Assembly (NCBI GenBank): GCA_964523415.1
Contig: CAZFZB010000001.1
Span: forward strand, 1-64,000
Source of the DNA: M0108 sp964523415
GTDB taxonomy: Bacteria > Pseudomonadota > Gammaproteobacteria > Chromatiales > Chromatiaceae
DNA: 64,000 nt
Reading direction: 5' to 3'
The position numbers were made by a program, and so were the translations under genes. Numbering within the stretch: the stretch's first letter is position 1; the number at the start of each line of letters is the position of its first letter. Below are positions 1-8,258 of this stretch, in pieces. Below the pieces are notes generated by a model. That model searched no databases and was not told the DNA's origin. It saw only the letters and a list, made by a program, of their open reading frames with translations.

Positions 1-122
1 AGGGCGTTTTGCAGGTCCAATGCCGTGGCGACGCAGAAGACCTCGGCCCAGGCGGGCCGGGCGAGACCCAGCAGGAGCAGAACGGCCAATAACCAGGGGG
101 ACGGGCAACGCAGCCTTCTCAT
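1..122 (-). CDS. Secreted protein, N-terminus only (cut by window edge)
   Basis: Reading leftward from an ATG at 122 gives 40 codons running off the window edge. The first 26 residues form a clear Sec signal peptide: MRRLRC, then a Leu/Ala-rich core, then a cleavage site ARPAWA before EVFCVATALDLQNAL. A GGAGG Shine-Dalgarno lies about 9 bases upstream. Mature N-termini of this form (a Cys-Val pair, then a helix such as DLQNAL) are common in secreted right-handed beta-helix proteins, but 14 mature residues are too few to assign a family. It lies downstream of, and on the same strand as, the GH44 glycanase, so both may serve extracellular polysaccharide handling. That link is inference. Confidence 0.6.
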   Translation of the reverse strand, partial: MRRLRCPSPWLLAVLLLLGLARPAWAEVFCVATALDLQNA

Positions 123-367
123 CAGGACGGAACCTCCATGAATGGCACTTGGACCCCCGAGGCCCCCACCTAACGCGGCTTGACCGGGGATGCGGCCGGG
201 GCACTGGGAACCTCGCGGAGGTTACACCCGGGATCCGCCCCAAGGAGATGAATAAACCGCGCGGCGCGAAATCTTTGGCGTTTTATTGATTGGGATCAGT
301 TACTAGCGCCCTGCACCCATGGCCCTGAATCCCGTGGGAACAGGCTTGCGCCTTCCGCGCCCTCGGG

Positions 368-2509
368 TTAAAGACGTTGACCAGGTATCCGGTACAGGGT
401 GATCGAGTTGGCGGGGATGTTGAGGCTGAACTTGCTGCCCGTGATGCTCCGGTCGGCCAGCCGTACTATCTGGGTCAGGGATGAGTCGCTATAGCGCCAG
501 CCTTGCACCAACCCGGCGGGCGCAAAGTGCTCGAGGGTCAGGGGAGCCGCCAGAGGGCCAGCCGTCTTGTTGATCAGCATCAGGGTCAAGGCGCCCGTGG
601 CTTCCTCCTCGGCGGCATAGATGGCTAACCGGCCCTGGTCGCTACTCACCGAGCGGATGCTGGTCTCACCGAAATGGCCCCCGGCGCCGTCGTAGTTACG
701 GAACATGCGGAAGGCGAAGGCGACCGGCTGGTTGGCTGCGGGCGGCGACCAGAGAGTCGCCAGGTGCAAGCCCTCGCGGCCGAAGATACCCAGGACGTCG
801 GCTTGGGCCAAGGCGCCGTTGATATGCTCGGGGGCCCCCCAGTTGTACTCGGTGATGGCGAGTTTGGTGCCGGGATAATTGGTGTTTACCCAGGCACGCA
901 TGCGTGGCAGCAGTTGGACGATCCCGTTCTCGGGACCGGCGTCGGCAATCCAGCTCTCATCCACATAGGTGGGGTCCCACAGGGAGCGTGTGCTCCTCAG
1001 CCGCAAGGCCTGGGTGGCCGCGTCGCCCGCATCAGCGAGGGCGACATCGGGCGCGGCGGGGTAATAGTGCAGGTCCAGGAAGTCCAGGATGCGCTGGCCG
1101 TGGGCCTGCTGGTAGGCCCTCATCTGTTGGAGATACCAGGGGACCAGCGGCGTACCACCATGGGCGTTGCGATCATCCGGGGTTTCCCAGTCCCCCCGCT
1201 GGCCGTCCCAGGGTGAATGCCAGTAGTAGGTCCAGCCCATCACCACCGGCCCCAGGGTTTGGGCGGAGGGGTCCGCCGCCTTGATGGCAGCAGCATACTG
1301 GTAGGTGCGGGCCCGGATCTGGTCATATTTCAGGCCAACTGGCGCCACGTCCTGGTGGGTGCTCCACCAGATGTCCGGCTCGTTGTCCAGATTGTAATAG
1401 GTGACGCCTCCCCCGCCTGCCGGACCGAAACGCTTAACCAGATACTGCACCCAGTTGCGCACGAAGCCGGGACCGACCTTGAGGCTGGTATCCGCCGGGT
1501 CGTTGCCGGTAACCCTTTGGCCGTCGGTCTTGAAGCCATTGCCGCAGTCAGGTCGCCAGGGGTCGGTCCGCTGTTGGGGACCGTATTTCGTAACCCTGAA
1601 GCCGCAGGTTGACAGGTCGCCATTGCTGGCGACGTACCCGATCATGGGGACGGTGAGGACCGTCTCCACCTTGGAGGTCCGGTCCTGGGCAATGATACGG
1701 TTGGTAGCGGAGTCACCCGGGAGGCGGGTCGCGTCACTCATCTTGACGTTCTCGAAATACCAATCGCTGGCCGTATTGCTGGCATCGAGCCGCCAGTTAT
1801 AACGGGTGGTGCTGTTGCCACCCCAACGCCGGGCCGTTACCCCCAGACTTTTCATATAGGCCGCGTCGGCGGCGGTCGCACCCTCGCCATTGATGCCGTA
1901 GATCAGGGGGCTGATTGGTTGCCGGGCCGCCGTGGCATCGACCCTCAGGGTCAAGGGCAGCAGGGTCTTGCCGATGAGGCGCAGGGTATCGAGGTTGAAG
2001 GCCGGCTGGATGGCGCCGGTCCAGTCCATGAGGTTGATCCGGGCAATCTGGTAGGGGCTGCCCAAGGCGCTCAGAGGCACATCGACCTCTTGCCAGGCAT
2101 TGGGGGTGGGGGTGAACTCAAAGCCGCTGCTGCCGTCACCGGTATCGGTCGGCTGGGTAAACAGATAGAGTTTCCCGCTTCCCGAATAGCCATAAACCCA
2201 AAAACGGATCGAGGAGTAGCCGGCGGTGTCAATAGCAGGGCCGGCACGGAAGGAGAGACCGCCCCAGCCCGCCGTATAGGCCACCTTCAGGGAGGATGCC
2301 CCCGTGACCTTGCGGGTCGAATCGATGCTCAGGTGAGTGTCCCAGGACCAGTCTTCCCAACCCTGCGCCAGGGCGTCCTCATACACCCTGAGATCGGCGG
2401 CCCGCGCCGGGTAGGCAAAGGCCAGACTGACCATGAGGAGCACGACCGCCTGCCCGCGCCAGAAGCCGCCCTCCCTTCCGAGGTTCTGATGCGCAACGGG
2501 TTTAAACAT
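368..2509 (-). CDS. Secreted glycoside hydrolase family 44 (endoglucanase/xyloglucanase-like)
   Basis: 713 residues. Residues 1-38 are a signal peptide ending ARA. Residues 40-180 form a beta-sandwich resembling a carbohydrate-binding module. From about 188 the GH44 catalytic domain follows, starting RVDATAARQPISPLIYGING. The expected catalytic pair is visible: acid/base E377 in YYNLDNEPDIW and nucleophile E554 in AITEYNWG. GH44 enzymes cut beta-1,4-glucans such as carboxymethylcellulose and xyloglucan with retention of configuration. The C-terminal 110 residues look like the beta-sandwich that normally packs on the barrel. Start: ATG preceded by GGGAGAC. The gene faces away from ynbE. A family-44 glycanase is not expected in a sulfur-oxidising gammaproteobacterium, so the substrate may be an algal or self-made glucan (inference). 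Confidence 0.88.
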   Translation of the reverse strand: MFKPVAHQNLGREGGFWRGQAVVLLMVSLAFAYPARAADLRVYEDALAQGWEDWSWDTHLSIDSTRKVTGASSLKVAYTAGWGGLSFRAGPAIDTAGYSSIRFWVYGYSGSGKLYLFTQPTDTGDGSSGFEFTPTPNAWQEVDVPLSALGSPYQIARINLMDWTGAIQPAFNLDTLRLIGKTLLPLTLRVDATAARQPISPLIYGINGEGATAADAAYMKSLGVTARRWGGNSTTRYNWRLDASNTASDWYFENVKMSDATRLPGDSATNRIIAQDRTSKVETVLTVPMIGYVASNGDLSTCGFRVTKYGPQQRTDPWRPDCGNGFKTDGQRVTGNDPADTSLKVGPGFVRNWVQYLVKRFGPAGGGGVTYYNLDNEPDIWWSTHQDVAPVGLKYDQIRARTYQYAAAIKAADPSAQTLGPVVMGWTYYWHSPWDGQRGDWETPDDRNAHGGTPLVPWYLQQMRAYQQAHGQRILDFLDLHYYPAAPDVALADAGDAATQALRLRSTRSLWDPTYVDESWIADAGPENGIVQLLPRMRAWVNTNYPGTKLAITEYNWGAPEHINGALAQADVLGIFGREGLHLATLWSPPAANQPVAFAFRMFRNYDGAGGHFGETSIRSVSSDQGRLAIYAAEEEATGALTLMLINKTAGPLAAPLTLEHFAPAGLVQGWRYSDSSLTQIVRLADRSITGSKFSLNIPANSITLYRIPGQRL

Positions 2510-2649
2510 GAGCAGTCTCCCAAGGCTCGGTTAGAAGGGGCCAATCACTATATAGCTCAGAATGGCCAGGCTGTCCTTGAGGAACCGGGATTTTCTTGTC
2601 AGGTGGGAAGCGAGAGGCTACTCTTCAGCGAGATTTCAGGAGAACCGCG

Positions 2650-2841
2650 ATGCCCTTATCCAGACCGGCCTGTGTGGCCTTGCTTGCGCCCCTGCTGGTT
2701 GCCTGTACCCCCACCGTGCAACTGGCCATGCCCTCCGAACCGATTAATATCAATCTCAACGTCAAAATCGAACACGAGATTTACATCAAGGTCGATAAAG
2801 ACCTTGATAAGGTTCTCAATAAATCCAGCGGTCTCTTTTAG
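2650..2841 (+). CDS. ynbE: YnbE-family outer-membrane lipoprotein
   Basis: 63-residue lipoprotein. A short signal ends in the lipobox LVAC, giving lipidated C19, followed by TPTVQLAMPSEPINININ-like sequence and NVKIEHEIYIKVDKDLD, the signature of YnbE. In E. coli YnbE is an outer-membrane lipoprotein that pairs with the AsmA-like protein YdbH to form an envelope-spanning phospholipid bridge. I chose ATG 2650 rather than an in-frame ATG 54 bases upstream because AGGAGA sits 7 bases before it and the lipobox then falls at the normal distance. ydbL follows 34 bases downstream. No ydbH lies next to it: the upstream neighbour is the divergent GH44 gene. Confidence 0.85.
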   Translation: MPLSRPACVALLAPLLVACTPTVQLAMPSEPININLNVKIEHEIYIKVDKDLDKVLNKSSGLF

Positions 2842-2875
2842 GCGCCCCCCCGCGGCTCCCCGGAGTTAGTCGCCC

Positions 2876-3220
2876 ATGTCCACACGCATCCGATTCGTCA
2901 CGGTCTCTCTGGCCCTGGCCCTGAGTCTGCCCGCCTTGGCGCTCGACCTGAATCAGGCGAGCGCCGCCCTGAGCCAGGCCAAGGCCGCGGGTCAGGTCGG
3001 GGAAAAGCCCAATGGTTACCTGGGAGTCATAACCCCGGGTGGCCAGGCCGCCGAGATTGCCCGCCTGATCAACGAGGCGCGCCGCCTCGAATATCAGCAG
3101 GTCGCCAAGAAGAACGCCGTCCCCTTGGGAGATGTGGAGGCCATGGCCGGCAAGAAGGCCATCGACAAGACCCCTCCCGGTCAGTTCGTCCAGTCCGGGG
3201 GCCAGTGGGTGAAGAAGTGA
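2876..3220 (+). CDS. ydbL: YdbL family protein (DUF1318), periplasmic
   Basis: 114 residues with a signal peptide ending ALA at about residue 22. The mature part has the features of the YdbL/DUF1318 family: a helix LNQASAALSQAKAAGQVGEKPNGYLG, an Asn-Glu-Ala-Arg helix (INEARRLEYQQVAKKN), and a C-terminal Gly-Gln-Trp-Val segment. In E. coli YdbL modulates assembly of YnbE multimers in the YdbH-YnbE lipid bridge. It directly follows ynbE on the same strand, which supports cotranscription. The ydbH partner is not in the window. Confidence 0.85.
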   Translation: MSTRIRFVTVSLALALSLPALALDLNQASAALSQAKAAGQVGEKPNGYLGVITPGGQAAEIARLINEARRLEYQQVAKKNAVPLGDVEAMAGKKAIDKTPPGQFVQSGGQWVKK

Positions 3221-3303
3221 GAGGCGCGGTGCATCGCCCCCGTCGCCGCCTGGATCCGGGCGGCTGGTAATATCCCTGTCACGGCATCCCCCCGAGGCTG
3301 ACC

Positions 3304-4158
3304 ATGAAAACCCCAAGAAGCCTCGAACCGCTGGTGAGCGAGGGTATCGTCGATGAGGTGATCCGCCCGCTGAAGAGCGGCAAGGAGGCCTCAGTCTATG
3401 TGGTGCGGTGTGGCGGTACTGTCCGCTGTGCCAAGGTCTATAAAGAAGCCAACCAACGGGGTTTCCACAAACAGGTCCTGTATCGGGAAGGCCGTAAGGT
3501 GCGAAATAGCCGACAGGCGCGGGCCATGGAAAAGGGCTCGCGTTATGGCCGTAAGCAGCAGGAAGACGTCTGGCAAAACGTGGAGGTCGATGCCTTATAC
3601 CGGTTGGCCGCGGCCGGGGTGCGGGTTCCCCAGCCTTATCTTTATAGCGAGGGGGTGCTCTTGATGGAGCTGGTGGTCGATGAAGACGGTGATGCCGCGC
3701 CCCGGCTCAACGATATTGAATTGTCCGGAGTTCAGGCGCTCGAGTACCACGGCCAACTCATCGCTAACGTGGTGAAAATGCTCTGCGGTGGCCTGATCCA
3801 CGGGGACCTCTCCGAGTTCAATATCCTCGTGGATACCCAAGGCCCCGTCATCATCGATCTGCCCCAGGCCGTTGATGCGGCAGCAAATAACAATGCCGCC
3901 AGGATGCTAGAGCGGGATGTGAACAATCTCGCCGTCTATTTCGGTCGCTATGCGCCTGAACTGCTAGCCACCAGTTATGGCAAGGAGATCTGGTACCTCT
4001 ACGAGAGTGGCAACCTGACGCCCACCACCAAACTGACAGGCCATTTCAAGGGGAGCAACAAACGGGCAGACTTGGACAGCATCATGCGGGAAATCGATGA
4101 TGCCCGGGAAGAGGCACTCCGGCGCAAACTCGAACGATCGGAGGCCGGCCTGCACTGA
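3304..4158 (+). CDS. RIO-type serine protein kinase
   Basis: 284 residues covering one RIO1-like kinase domain. The flexible nucleotide loop is SGKEASVYVV (25-34), the probable ATP lysine is K44 in CAKVYK, the catalytic loop HGDLSEFN spans 166-173 (D168, N173), and the metal-binding Asp is D185 in IIDLPQ. RIO kinases are atypical kinases/ATPases. The archaeal and eukaryotic ones act in ribosome maturation, while the bacterial ones are poorly characterised. The protein ends in a basic/acidic tail (DDAREEALRRKLERSEAG). It stands alone on the plus strand, convergent with dnaJ, about 80 bases after the previous gene. Family call is firm; substrate is unknown. Confidence 0.9.
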   Translation: MKTPRSLEPLVSEGIVDEVIRPLKSGKEASVYVVRCGGTVRCAKVYKEANQRGFHKQVLYREGRKVRNSRQARAMEKGSRYGRKQQEDVWQNVEVDALYRLAAAGVRVPQPYLYSEGVLLMELVVDEDGDAAPRLNDIELSGVQALEYHGQLIANVVKMLCGGLIHGDLSEFNILVDTQGPVIIDLPQAVDAAANNNAARMLERDVNNLAVYFGRYAPELLATSYGKEIWYLYESGNLTPTTKLTGHFKGSNKRADLDSIMREIDDAREEALRRKLERSEAGLH

Positions 4159-4236
4159 TTAAGCCCTTCCTCAAGGCAGATGCCCGGTGGGGCGATTCAC
4201 TGGGCGATCCAGGGAATCAGGGCAGGGAGGGCTTCG

Positions 4237-5343
4237 CTAAAATCCCATCTTCTCGAAAAAGCCCTTGACCCCATCCAACCAGGAATGGGATTGGGGGCTG
4301 TGCTTGTCGCCACCAGCGATGACGGACTCGTCGAATTCCCGCAGCAGTTCCTTTTGGCGTTCGGTGAGATTGACCGGGGTTTCCACCAGGACCCGGCAAA
4401 TGAGGTCACCAATGGCACCTCCGCGCACCGGTTTCACGCCCTTGCCGCGGACCCGGAACATCCTGCCGGTTTGGGTGCCGGCTGGAATCTTGAGCATGAG
4501 TTTGCCGTCGAGGGTCGGGACCTGCATCTCACCGCCAAGGGCGGCCGTGACGAATCCAATCGGCACCTCACAATAGAGGTGATTGTCTTCGCGGGTAAAG
4601 ATGGGATGGCGTTCCACCTCGATCTGAACATAGAGATCCCCGGGTGGGCCCCCCTTATCGCCGGCCTCTCCCTCCCCCGCCAGACGTATACGATCGCCGG
4701 TATCCACCCCCGCGGGCACCTTGACCGAGAGGGTCTTCTGCTCCTGGACCCGACCCTGGCCGTGACAATGGATGCAGGGGTCATCGATGCGGGTGCCGGT
4801 ACCCCGACACTGGGGACAGGCCTGCTGGATGGAAAAAAAGCCCTGCTGCATCCGGACCTGACCCATGCCGTTGCAGGTGCTACAGGTACGGGGCTTGGAG
4901 CCGGGTCGGGCACCGCTGCCACCACAATGGTGGCACTCCACCAGGGTGGGGATGCGGATCTTGACCTCCTTACCCGCAACGGCGTCCTCCAGACTGAGGC
5001 CGAGGTCATACCGCAGATCGGCGCCGCGGTGGACGCGCCGGCCACCGCCCCGACCGCCGAAGATATCGCCAAAGACATCGCCGAAGATATCGCCAAAGCC
5101 GCCGCCCTGCCCCGCATCCGCCTCGACCCCGGCATGGCCGAACTGATCATAGGCGGAACGTTTCTTTGGGTCCGTCAGGATTTCGTAGGCCTGCTTGGCC
5201 TCTTTGAACTTCTGTTCCGCCTCTTCACCCGGATTACGGTCTGGGTGGAATTTCATGGCCAACCGCCGGTAGGCCTTCTTGATGTCGGCCTCGCTGGCAT
5301 TGCGGGGGACACCCAGGACTTCGTAGTAATCACGTTTGGACAT
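4237..5343 (-). CDS. dnaJ: Chaperone protein DnaJ (Hsp40)
   Basis: 368-residue type I DnaJ. The J-domain (1-70) has the HPD tripeptide at 33-35 that triggers DnaK ATPase. A Gly/Phe-rich linker (about 78-103) follows. Four CxxCxGxG repeats (C138/C141, C155/C158, C177/C180, C191/C194) bind two zinc ions, and the C-terminal substrate-binding domains follow. It delivers unfolded clients to DnaK. It is the last gene of hrcA-grpE-dnaK-dnaJ, 153 bases after dnaK, with a long hairpin between the two. No strong Shine-Dalgarno is seen before the ATG. Length is normal for the family. Confidence 0.98.
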   Translation of the reverse strand: MSKRDYYEVLGVPRNASEADIKKAYRRLAMKFHPDRNPGEEAEQKFKEAKQAYEILTDPKKRSAYDQFGHAGVEADAGQGGGFGDIFGDVFGDIFGGRGGGRRVHRGADLRYDLGLSLEDAVAGKEVKIRIPTLVECHHCGGSGARPGSKPRTCSTCNGMGQVRMQQGFFSIQQACPQCRGTGTRIDDPCIHCHGQGRVQEQKTLSVKVPAGVDTGDRIRLAGEGEAGDKGGPPGDLYVQIEVERHPIFTREDNHLYCEVPIGFVTAALGGEMQVPTLDGKLMLKIPAGTQTGRMFRVRGKGVKPVRGGAIGDLICRVLVETPVNLTERQKELLREFDESVIAGGDKHSPQSHSWLDGVKGFFEKMGF

Positions 5344-5401
5344 GGCGGAAAGGCTTCAGAGGGCTATATCGAAGGTCGCTCGTGGCAATGAATCGGCTGG
5401 A

Positions 5402-5448
5402 GGGGCAACGGCCACCGCGAAAGACTTCGGGTGGCCGTCAGGCGCCCC
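5402..5448 (-). other. Intercistronic mRNA hairpin between dnaK and dnaJ
   Basis: An extended stem: GGGGC (5402-5406) pairs with GCCCC (5444-5448), ACGGCCACC (5408-5416) pairs with GGTGGCCGT (5430-5438), and an inner CGAA/TTCG stem closes an AGAC loop. No U-run follows on either strand, so it is not a plain terminator. In the mRNA it would lie 49 bases after the dnaK stop and about 60 bases before dnaJ, where it could protect dnaK mRNA or reduce read-through. Role is inference. Confidence 0.5.
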
Positions 5449-5496
5449 AATCCGGGGACTCCCTTCCACAAAACGCGGGACAGACTCCCGCACTGG

Positions 5497-7446
5497 CTAC
5501 TTTTTGTCGTCCTTGACCTCTTCGAACTCGGCATCGACGACATCCTCGTCACCGCCCTTCTTCTCACCACCGCCATGGCCCTGGCCCGCATGACCACCGG
5601 CCTGGGCCGGGTCAGCGCCAGCCTCGCCCTGATGGGAGTAGAGGCGTTCGGCCATCTTGGCGGATGCCTCGCCCAAGGCTTTGGTTTGGGACTCGATCCG
5701 CTCCTTGTCCTCGCCCTTCATGGCGGCCTCGAGATCCTTGATGGCGGCCTCGATGCGCTGCTTCTCGCCGGACTCCATCTTGTCGCCGAGTTGCTCCATG
5801 GATTTGCGGGTGGCGTGGATCAGGGTATCGGCCTGATTACGCGCGCCGACCAACTCATGGAAGCGGCGGTCCTCTTCGGCATGCGCCTCGGCATCCTTGA
5901 CCATACGCTTGATCTCGTCATCGGAAAGGCCGGAGGAGGCCTTGATGATGATGGACTGTTCCTTGCCGGTCGCCTTATCCCGGGCCGAGACGTTGAGGAT
6001 GCCGTTGGCGTCGATGTCGAACTTGACCTCGATCTGGGGCATGCCGCGCGGCGCGGGCGGGATATCGCTGAGATCGAAACGTCCCAGGGACTTGTTGGCG
6101 GAGGCCTGCTCCCGTTCACCCTGGAGCACATGGACCGTGACGGCGGTCTGGTTGTCGTCGGCGGTGGAAAAGACCTGTTGGGCCGAGGTCGGAATGGTGG
6201 TGTTCTTTTCGATGAGCTTGGTCATGACCCCGCCCAAGGTCTCGATACCCAGGGACAGGGGCGTGACGTCCAGGAGCAATACATCCTTGACCTGCCCCCC
6301 GAGAACACCACCCTGAATGGCGGCGCCAACGGCCACCGCCTCGTCGGGGTTGACGTCCTTTCGGGGCGCCCTGCCGAAGAACTCCTGGACCTTGGCCTGA
6401 ACCATGGGCATGCGGGTCTGGCCACCCACCAATATCACCTCGTTGATCTCGCCCGCGCCCAGCCCGGCGTCCTTGAGGGCGGTACGGCAGGGGGCTATGG
6501 TGCGCTCAACCAGATCCTCCACCAGAGATTCGAGCTTAGAGCGCGTCAACTTGACGTTGAGGTGCTTGGGACCATTCTGGTCGGCGGTAATGTAGGGCAG
6601 ATTGATGTCCGTCTGCTGGCTGGAGCTGAGTTCGATCTTGGCCTTCTCGGCGGATTCCTTGAGACGCTGCAAGGCCAGGGGATCCTTGCGCAGGTCCATG
6701 CCCTGCTCCTTCTGGAATATCTCCACCAGGTGGTCGATGATGCGCTTGTCGAAGTCCTCGCCGCCCAGGAAGGTGTCGCCATTAGTGGATAGCACCTCGA
6801 ACTGGTGTTCGCCCTCGATCTCGGCGATCTCGATGATGGAGATGTCGAAGGTACCCCCACCCAGGTCATAGACGGCGATCTTCTGGTCCCCCCGCTGCTT
6901 ATCCATCCCATAGGCCAGGGAGGCGGCGGTGGGCTCGTTGATGATGCGCTTGACATCGAGGCCGGCGATACGACCGGCATCCTTGGTGGCCTGACGCTGG
7001 GAGTCGTTGAAGTAGGCAGGTACAGTGATAACGGCCTCGCGTACCTCCTCGCCCAGGTAATCCTCAGCCGTTTTCTTCATCTTTTGGAGGATTTTGGCGG
7101 AAACCTCGGGCGGGGCCATCTTCTTGCCATGCACCTCAACCCAGGCGTCACCATTATCGGCACGGGCGATCTTGTAGGGCACCATACCCATGTCCTTCTT
7201 GACTACGGCGTCCTCGAAACGGCGGCCGATCAGACGTTTGATGGCGAAGAGGGTGTTCTGGGGGTTGGTTACGGCCTGGCGCTTGGCGGACTGACCGACC
7301 AACACCTCGCCGTCGTTGGTATAGGCGACGATGGAGGGCGTAGTGCGATCGCCCTCCGAGTTCTCAATGACCTTGACCTTATCACCTTCCATGATGGCGA
7401 CACAGGAATTGGTGGTACCCAGGTCGATGCCGATTATTTTTCCCAT
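5497..7446 (-). CDS. dnaK: Chaperone protein DnaK (Hsp70)
   Basis: 649 residues, normal DnaK length. The actin-like ATPase domain opens with GIDLGTTNSCVAIMEG and includes the AVYDLGGGTFDISI phosphate loop and VILVGGQTRMP. After the hydrophobic linker (VLLLDVTPLSLGIE) comes the substrate-binding beta domain, a helical lid, and a tail ending in the acidic EEVKDDKK, the usual C-terminal EEV[K/D] motif. ATP-driven folding chaperone, working with DnaJ and GrpE. Start ATG is preceded by GGAG. A sigma32-like promoter lies 54 bases upstream inside the operon, in addition to the CIRCE-controlled promoter before hrcA. Confidence 0.99.
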   Translation of the reverse strand: MGKIIGIDLGTTNSCVAIMEGDKVKVIENSEGDRTTPSIVAYTNDGEVLVGQSAKRQAVTNPQNTLFAIKRLIGRRFEDAVVKKDMGMVPYKIARADNGDAWVEVHGKKMAPPEVSAKILQKMKKTAEDYLGEEVREAVITVPAYFNDSQRQATKDAGRIAGLDVKRIINEPTAASLAYGMDKQRGDQKIAVYDLGGGTFDISIIEIAEIEGEHQFEVLSTNGDTFLGGEDFDKRIIDHLVEIFQKEQGMDLRKDPLALQRLKESAEKAKIELSSSQQTDINLPYITADQNGPKHLNVKLTRSKLESLVEDLVERTIAPCRTALKDAGLGAGEINEVILVGGQTRMPMVQAKVQEFFGRAPRKDVNPDEAVAVGAAIQGGVLGGQVKDVLLLDVTPLSLGIETLGGVMTKLIEKNTTIPTSAQQVFSTADDNQTAVTVHVLQGEREQASANKSLGRFDLSDIPPAPRGMPQIEVKFDIDANGILNVSARDKATGKEQSIIIKASSGLSDDEIKRMVKDAEAHAEEDRRFHELVGARNQADTLIHATRKSMEQLGDKMESGEKQRIEAAIKDLEAAMKGEDKERIESQTKALGEASAKMAERLYSHQGEAGADPAQAGGHAGQGHGGGEKKGGDEDVVDAEFEEVKDDKK

Positions 7447-7499
7447 GATTTTATCTCCGGAATGGGGCTGGCGCGCCGGGCGCGCTGATTTGCCGCGTC

Positions 7500-7529
7500 A
7501 GGTGGGGTCGATACCCCTTGAGTTTCAAG
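7500..7529 (-). promoter_or_regulatory. Sigma32-like heat-shock promoter for dnaK
   Basis: On the minus strand: -35 CTTGAAA (7523-7529), a 15-base spacer, then CCCCACCT (7500-7507). The E. coli sigma32 consensus is CTTGAAA - 13 to 17 bases - CCCCATNT. All seven -35 bases match and seven of eight -10 bases match, counting N as a match. The expected start near 7493 leaves a leader of about 47 bases before the dnaK ATG. Confidence 0.7.
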
Positions 7530-7584
7530 ATAGAAAATGCGTTTTAACGAAACCTTCGGTTACCGAGTATTTCAAGACCCCTAC

Positions 7585-8199
7585 TTATCCCGCGCTCGAT
7601 ACGATGACCAGGGCGGGACGCACCAAACGGCCATTGAGCACATAACCCTTCTGAATCACGGCCGCCACACTGTTGGGTGCCAAGTCGGGCCGCGGCTGGA
7701 CGGTGATGGCCTGGTGATACTCGGGGTTGAAGGGTTCACCCAGGGGGTCCAGACGCTCGACGCCGAAGCGGGTCATGACATCCGCAAGCTGCTTCAGGGT
7801 CAGGTCGGTACCCTCCCTCAACTTCGCGAGATCCGCCGACTCCGCGCTGGCGGCCTCCTGGGCAAGTTCCAGGCTATCGCGGACCCCGACGAGATCCTTG
7901 ACGAAGCTGTCGAGGGCATACTTGTGCGCCTTCTCCAGTTCGCTGGCATGGCGACGTCGCAAATTCTCCATCTCGGCGCGTGATCGCAGCAATTGATCCC
8001 AATGATCATCCGCCTTGGCGCGGGCATCCTCCAGCAGGGCGGTCAAATCCCCGCCCGTAGCCGCCGACGCAGCGGAGGCCGAACTGGTCCCCTCAAAAGG
8101 ATTCAGCTCTCCCTGGGCCTTGGAGTCGGCCTCTGCTAAGGGCTCGGCCTTGGTCCCGGGCACCTCGCCAGGTTGAACCTTTTCCTCATCCACTGCCAT
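7585..8199 (-). CDS. grpE: Nucleotide exchange factor GrpE
   Basis: 204 residues from the ATG at 8199, which has GGGAGG about 8 bases upstream. An in-frame ATG 63 bases further upstream has no such site. An acidic, Ala/Glu-rich N-terminus (about 1-55) is followed by the long dimerisation helix (DDHWDQLLRSRAEMENLRRR) and the C-terminal beta domain with AVIQKGYVLNGRLVRPALVIVS, the GrpE signature. It releases ADP from DnaK and acts as a thermosensor in other bacteria. It sits between hrcA and dnaK, the usual order when the operon is HrcA-controlled. Confidence 0.97.
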   Translation of the reverse strand: MAVDEEKVQPGEVPGTKAEPLAEADSKAQGELNPFEGTSSASAASAATGGDLTALLEDARAKADDHWDQLLRSRAEMENLRRRHASELEKAHKYALDSFVKDLVGVRDSLELAQEAASAESADLAKLREGTDLTLKQLADVMTRFGVERLDPLGEPFNPEYHQAITVQPRPDLAPNSVAAVIQKGYVLNGRLVRPALVIVSSAG

Positions 8200-8258
8200 T
8201 TTTTTACCTCCCAAATGGGTATAAGGGCGCTTAGCCCCAGGAATCCACGAATGCCAAA

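Noticed and set aside
20..289. 89-codon plus-strand frame at the left edge
   Set aside because: It overlaps the clear signal-peptide gene on the minus strand and has a basic, low-complexity start.
1919..2869. 316-codon plus-strand frame
   Set aside because: Antisense to the GH44 gene and runs through the ynbE start region; ynbE itself is in another frame with a lipobox and Shine-Dalgarno.
4180..5391. 403-codon plus-strand frame
   Set aside because: Antisense to dnaJ, same reason.
5431..6792. 453-codon plus-strand frame
   Set aside because: Antisense to dnaK; Gly/Leu/Asp-rich composition is the mirror of high-GC coding sequence. No ribosome site or family.
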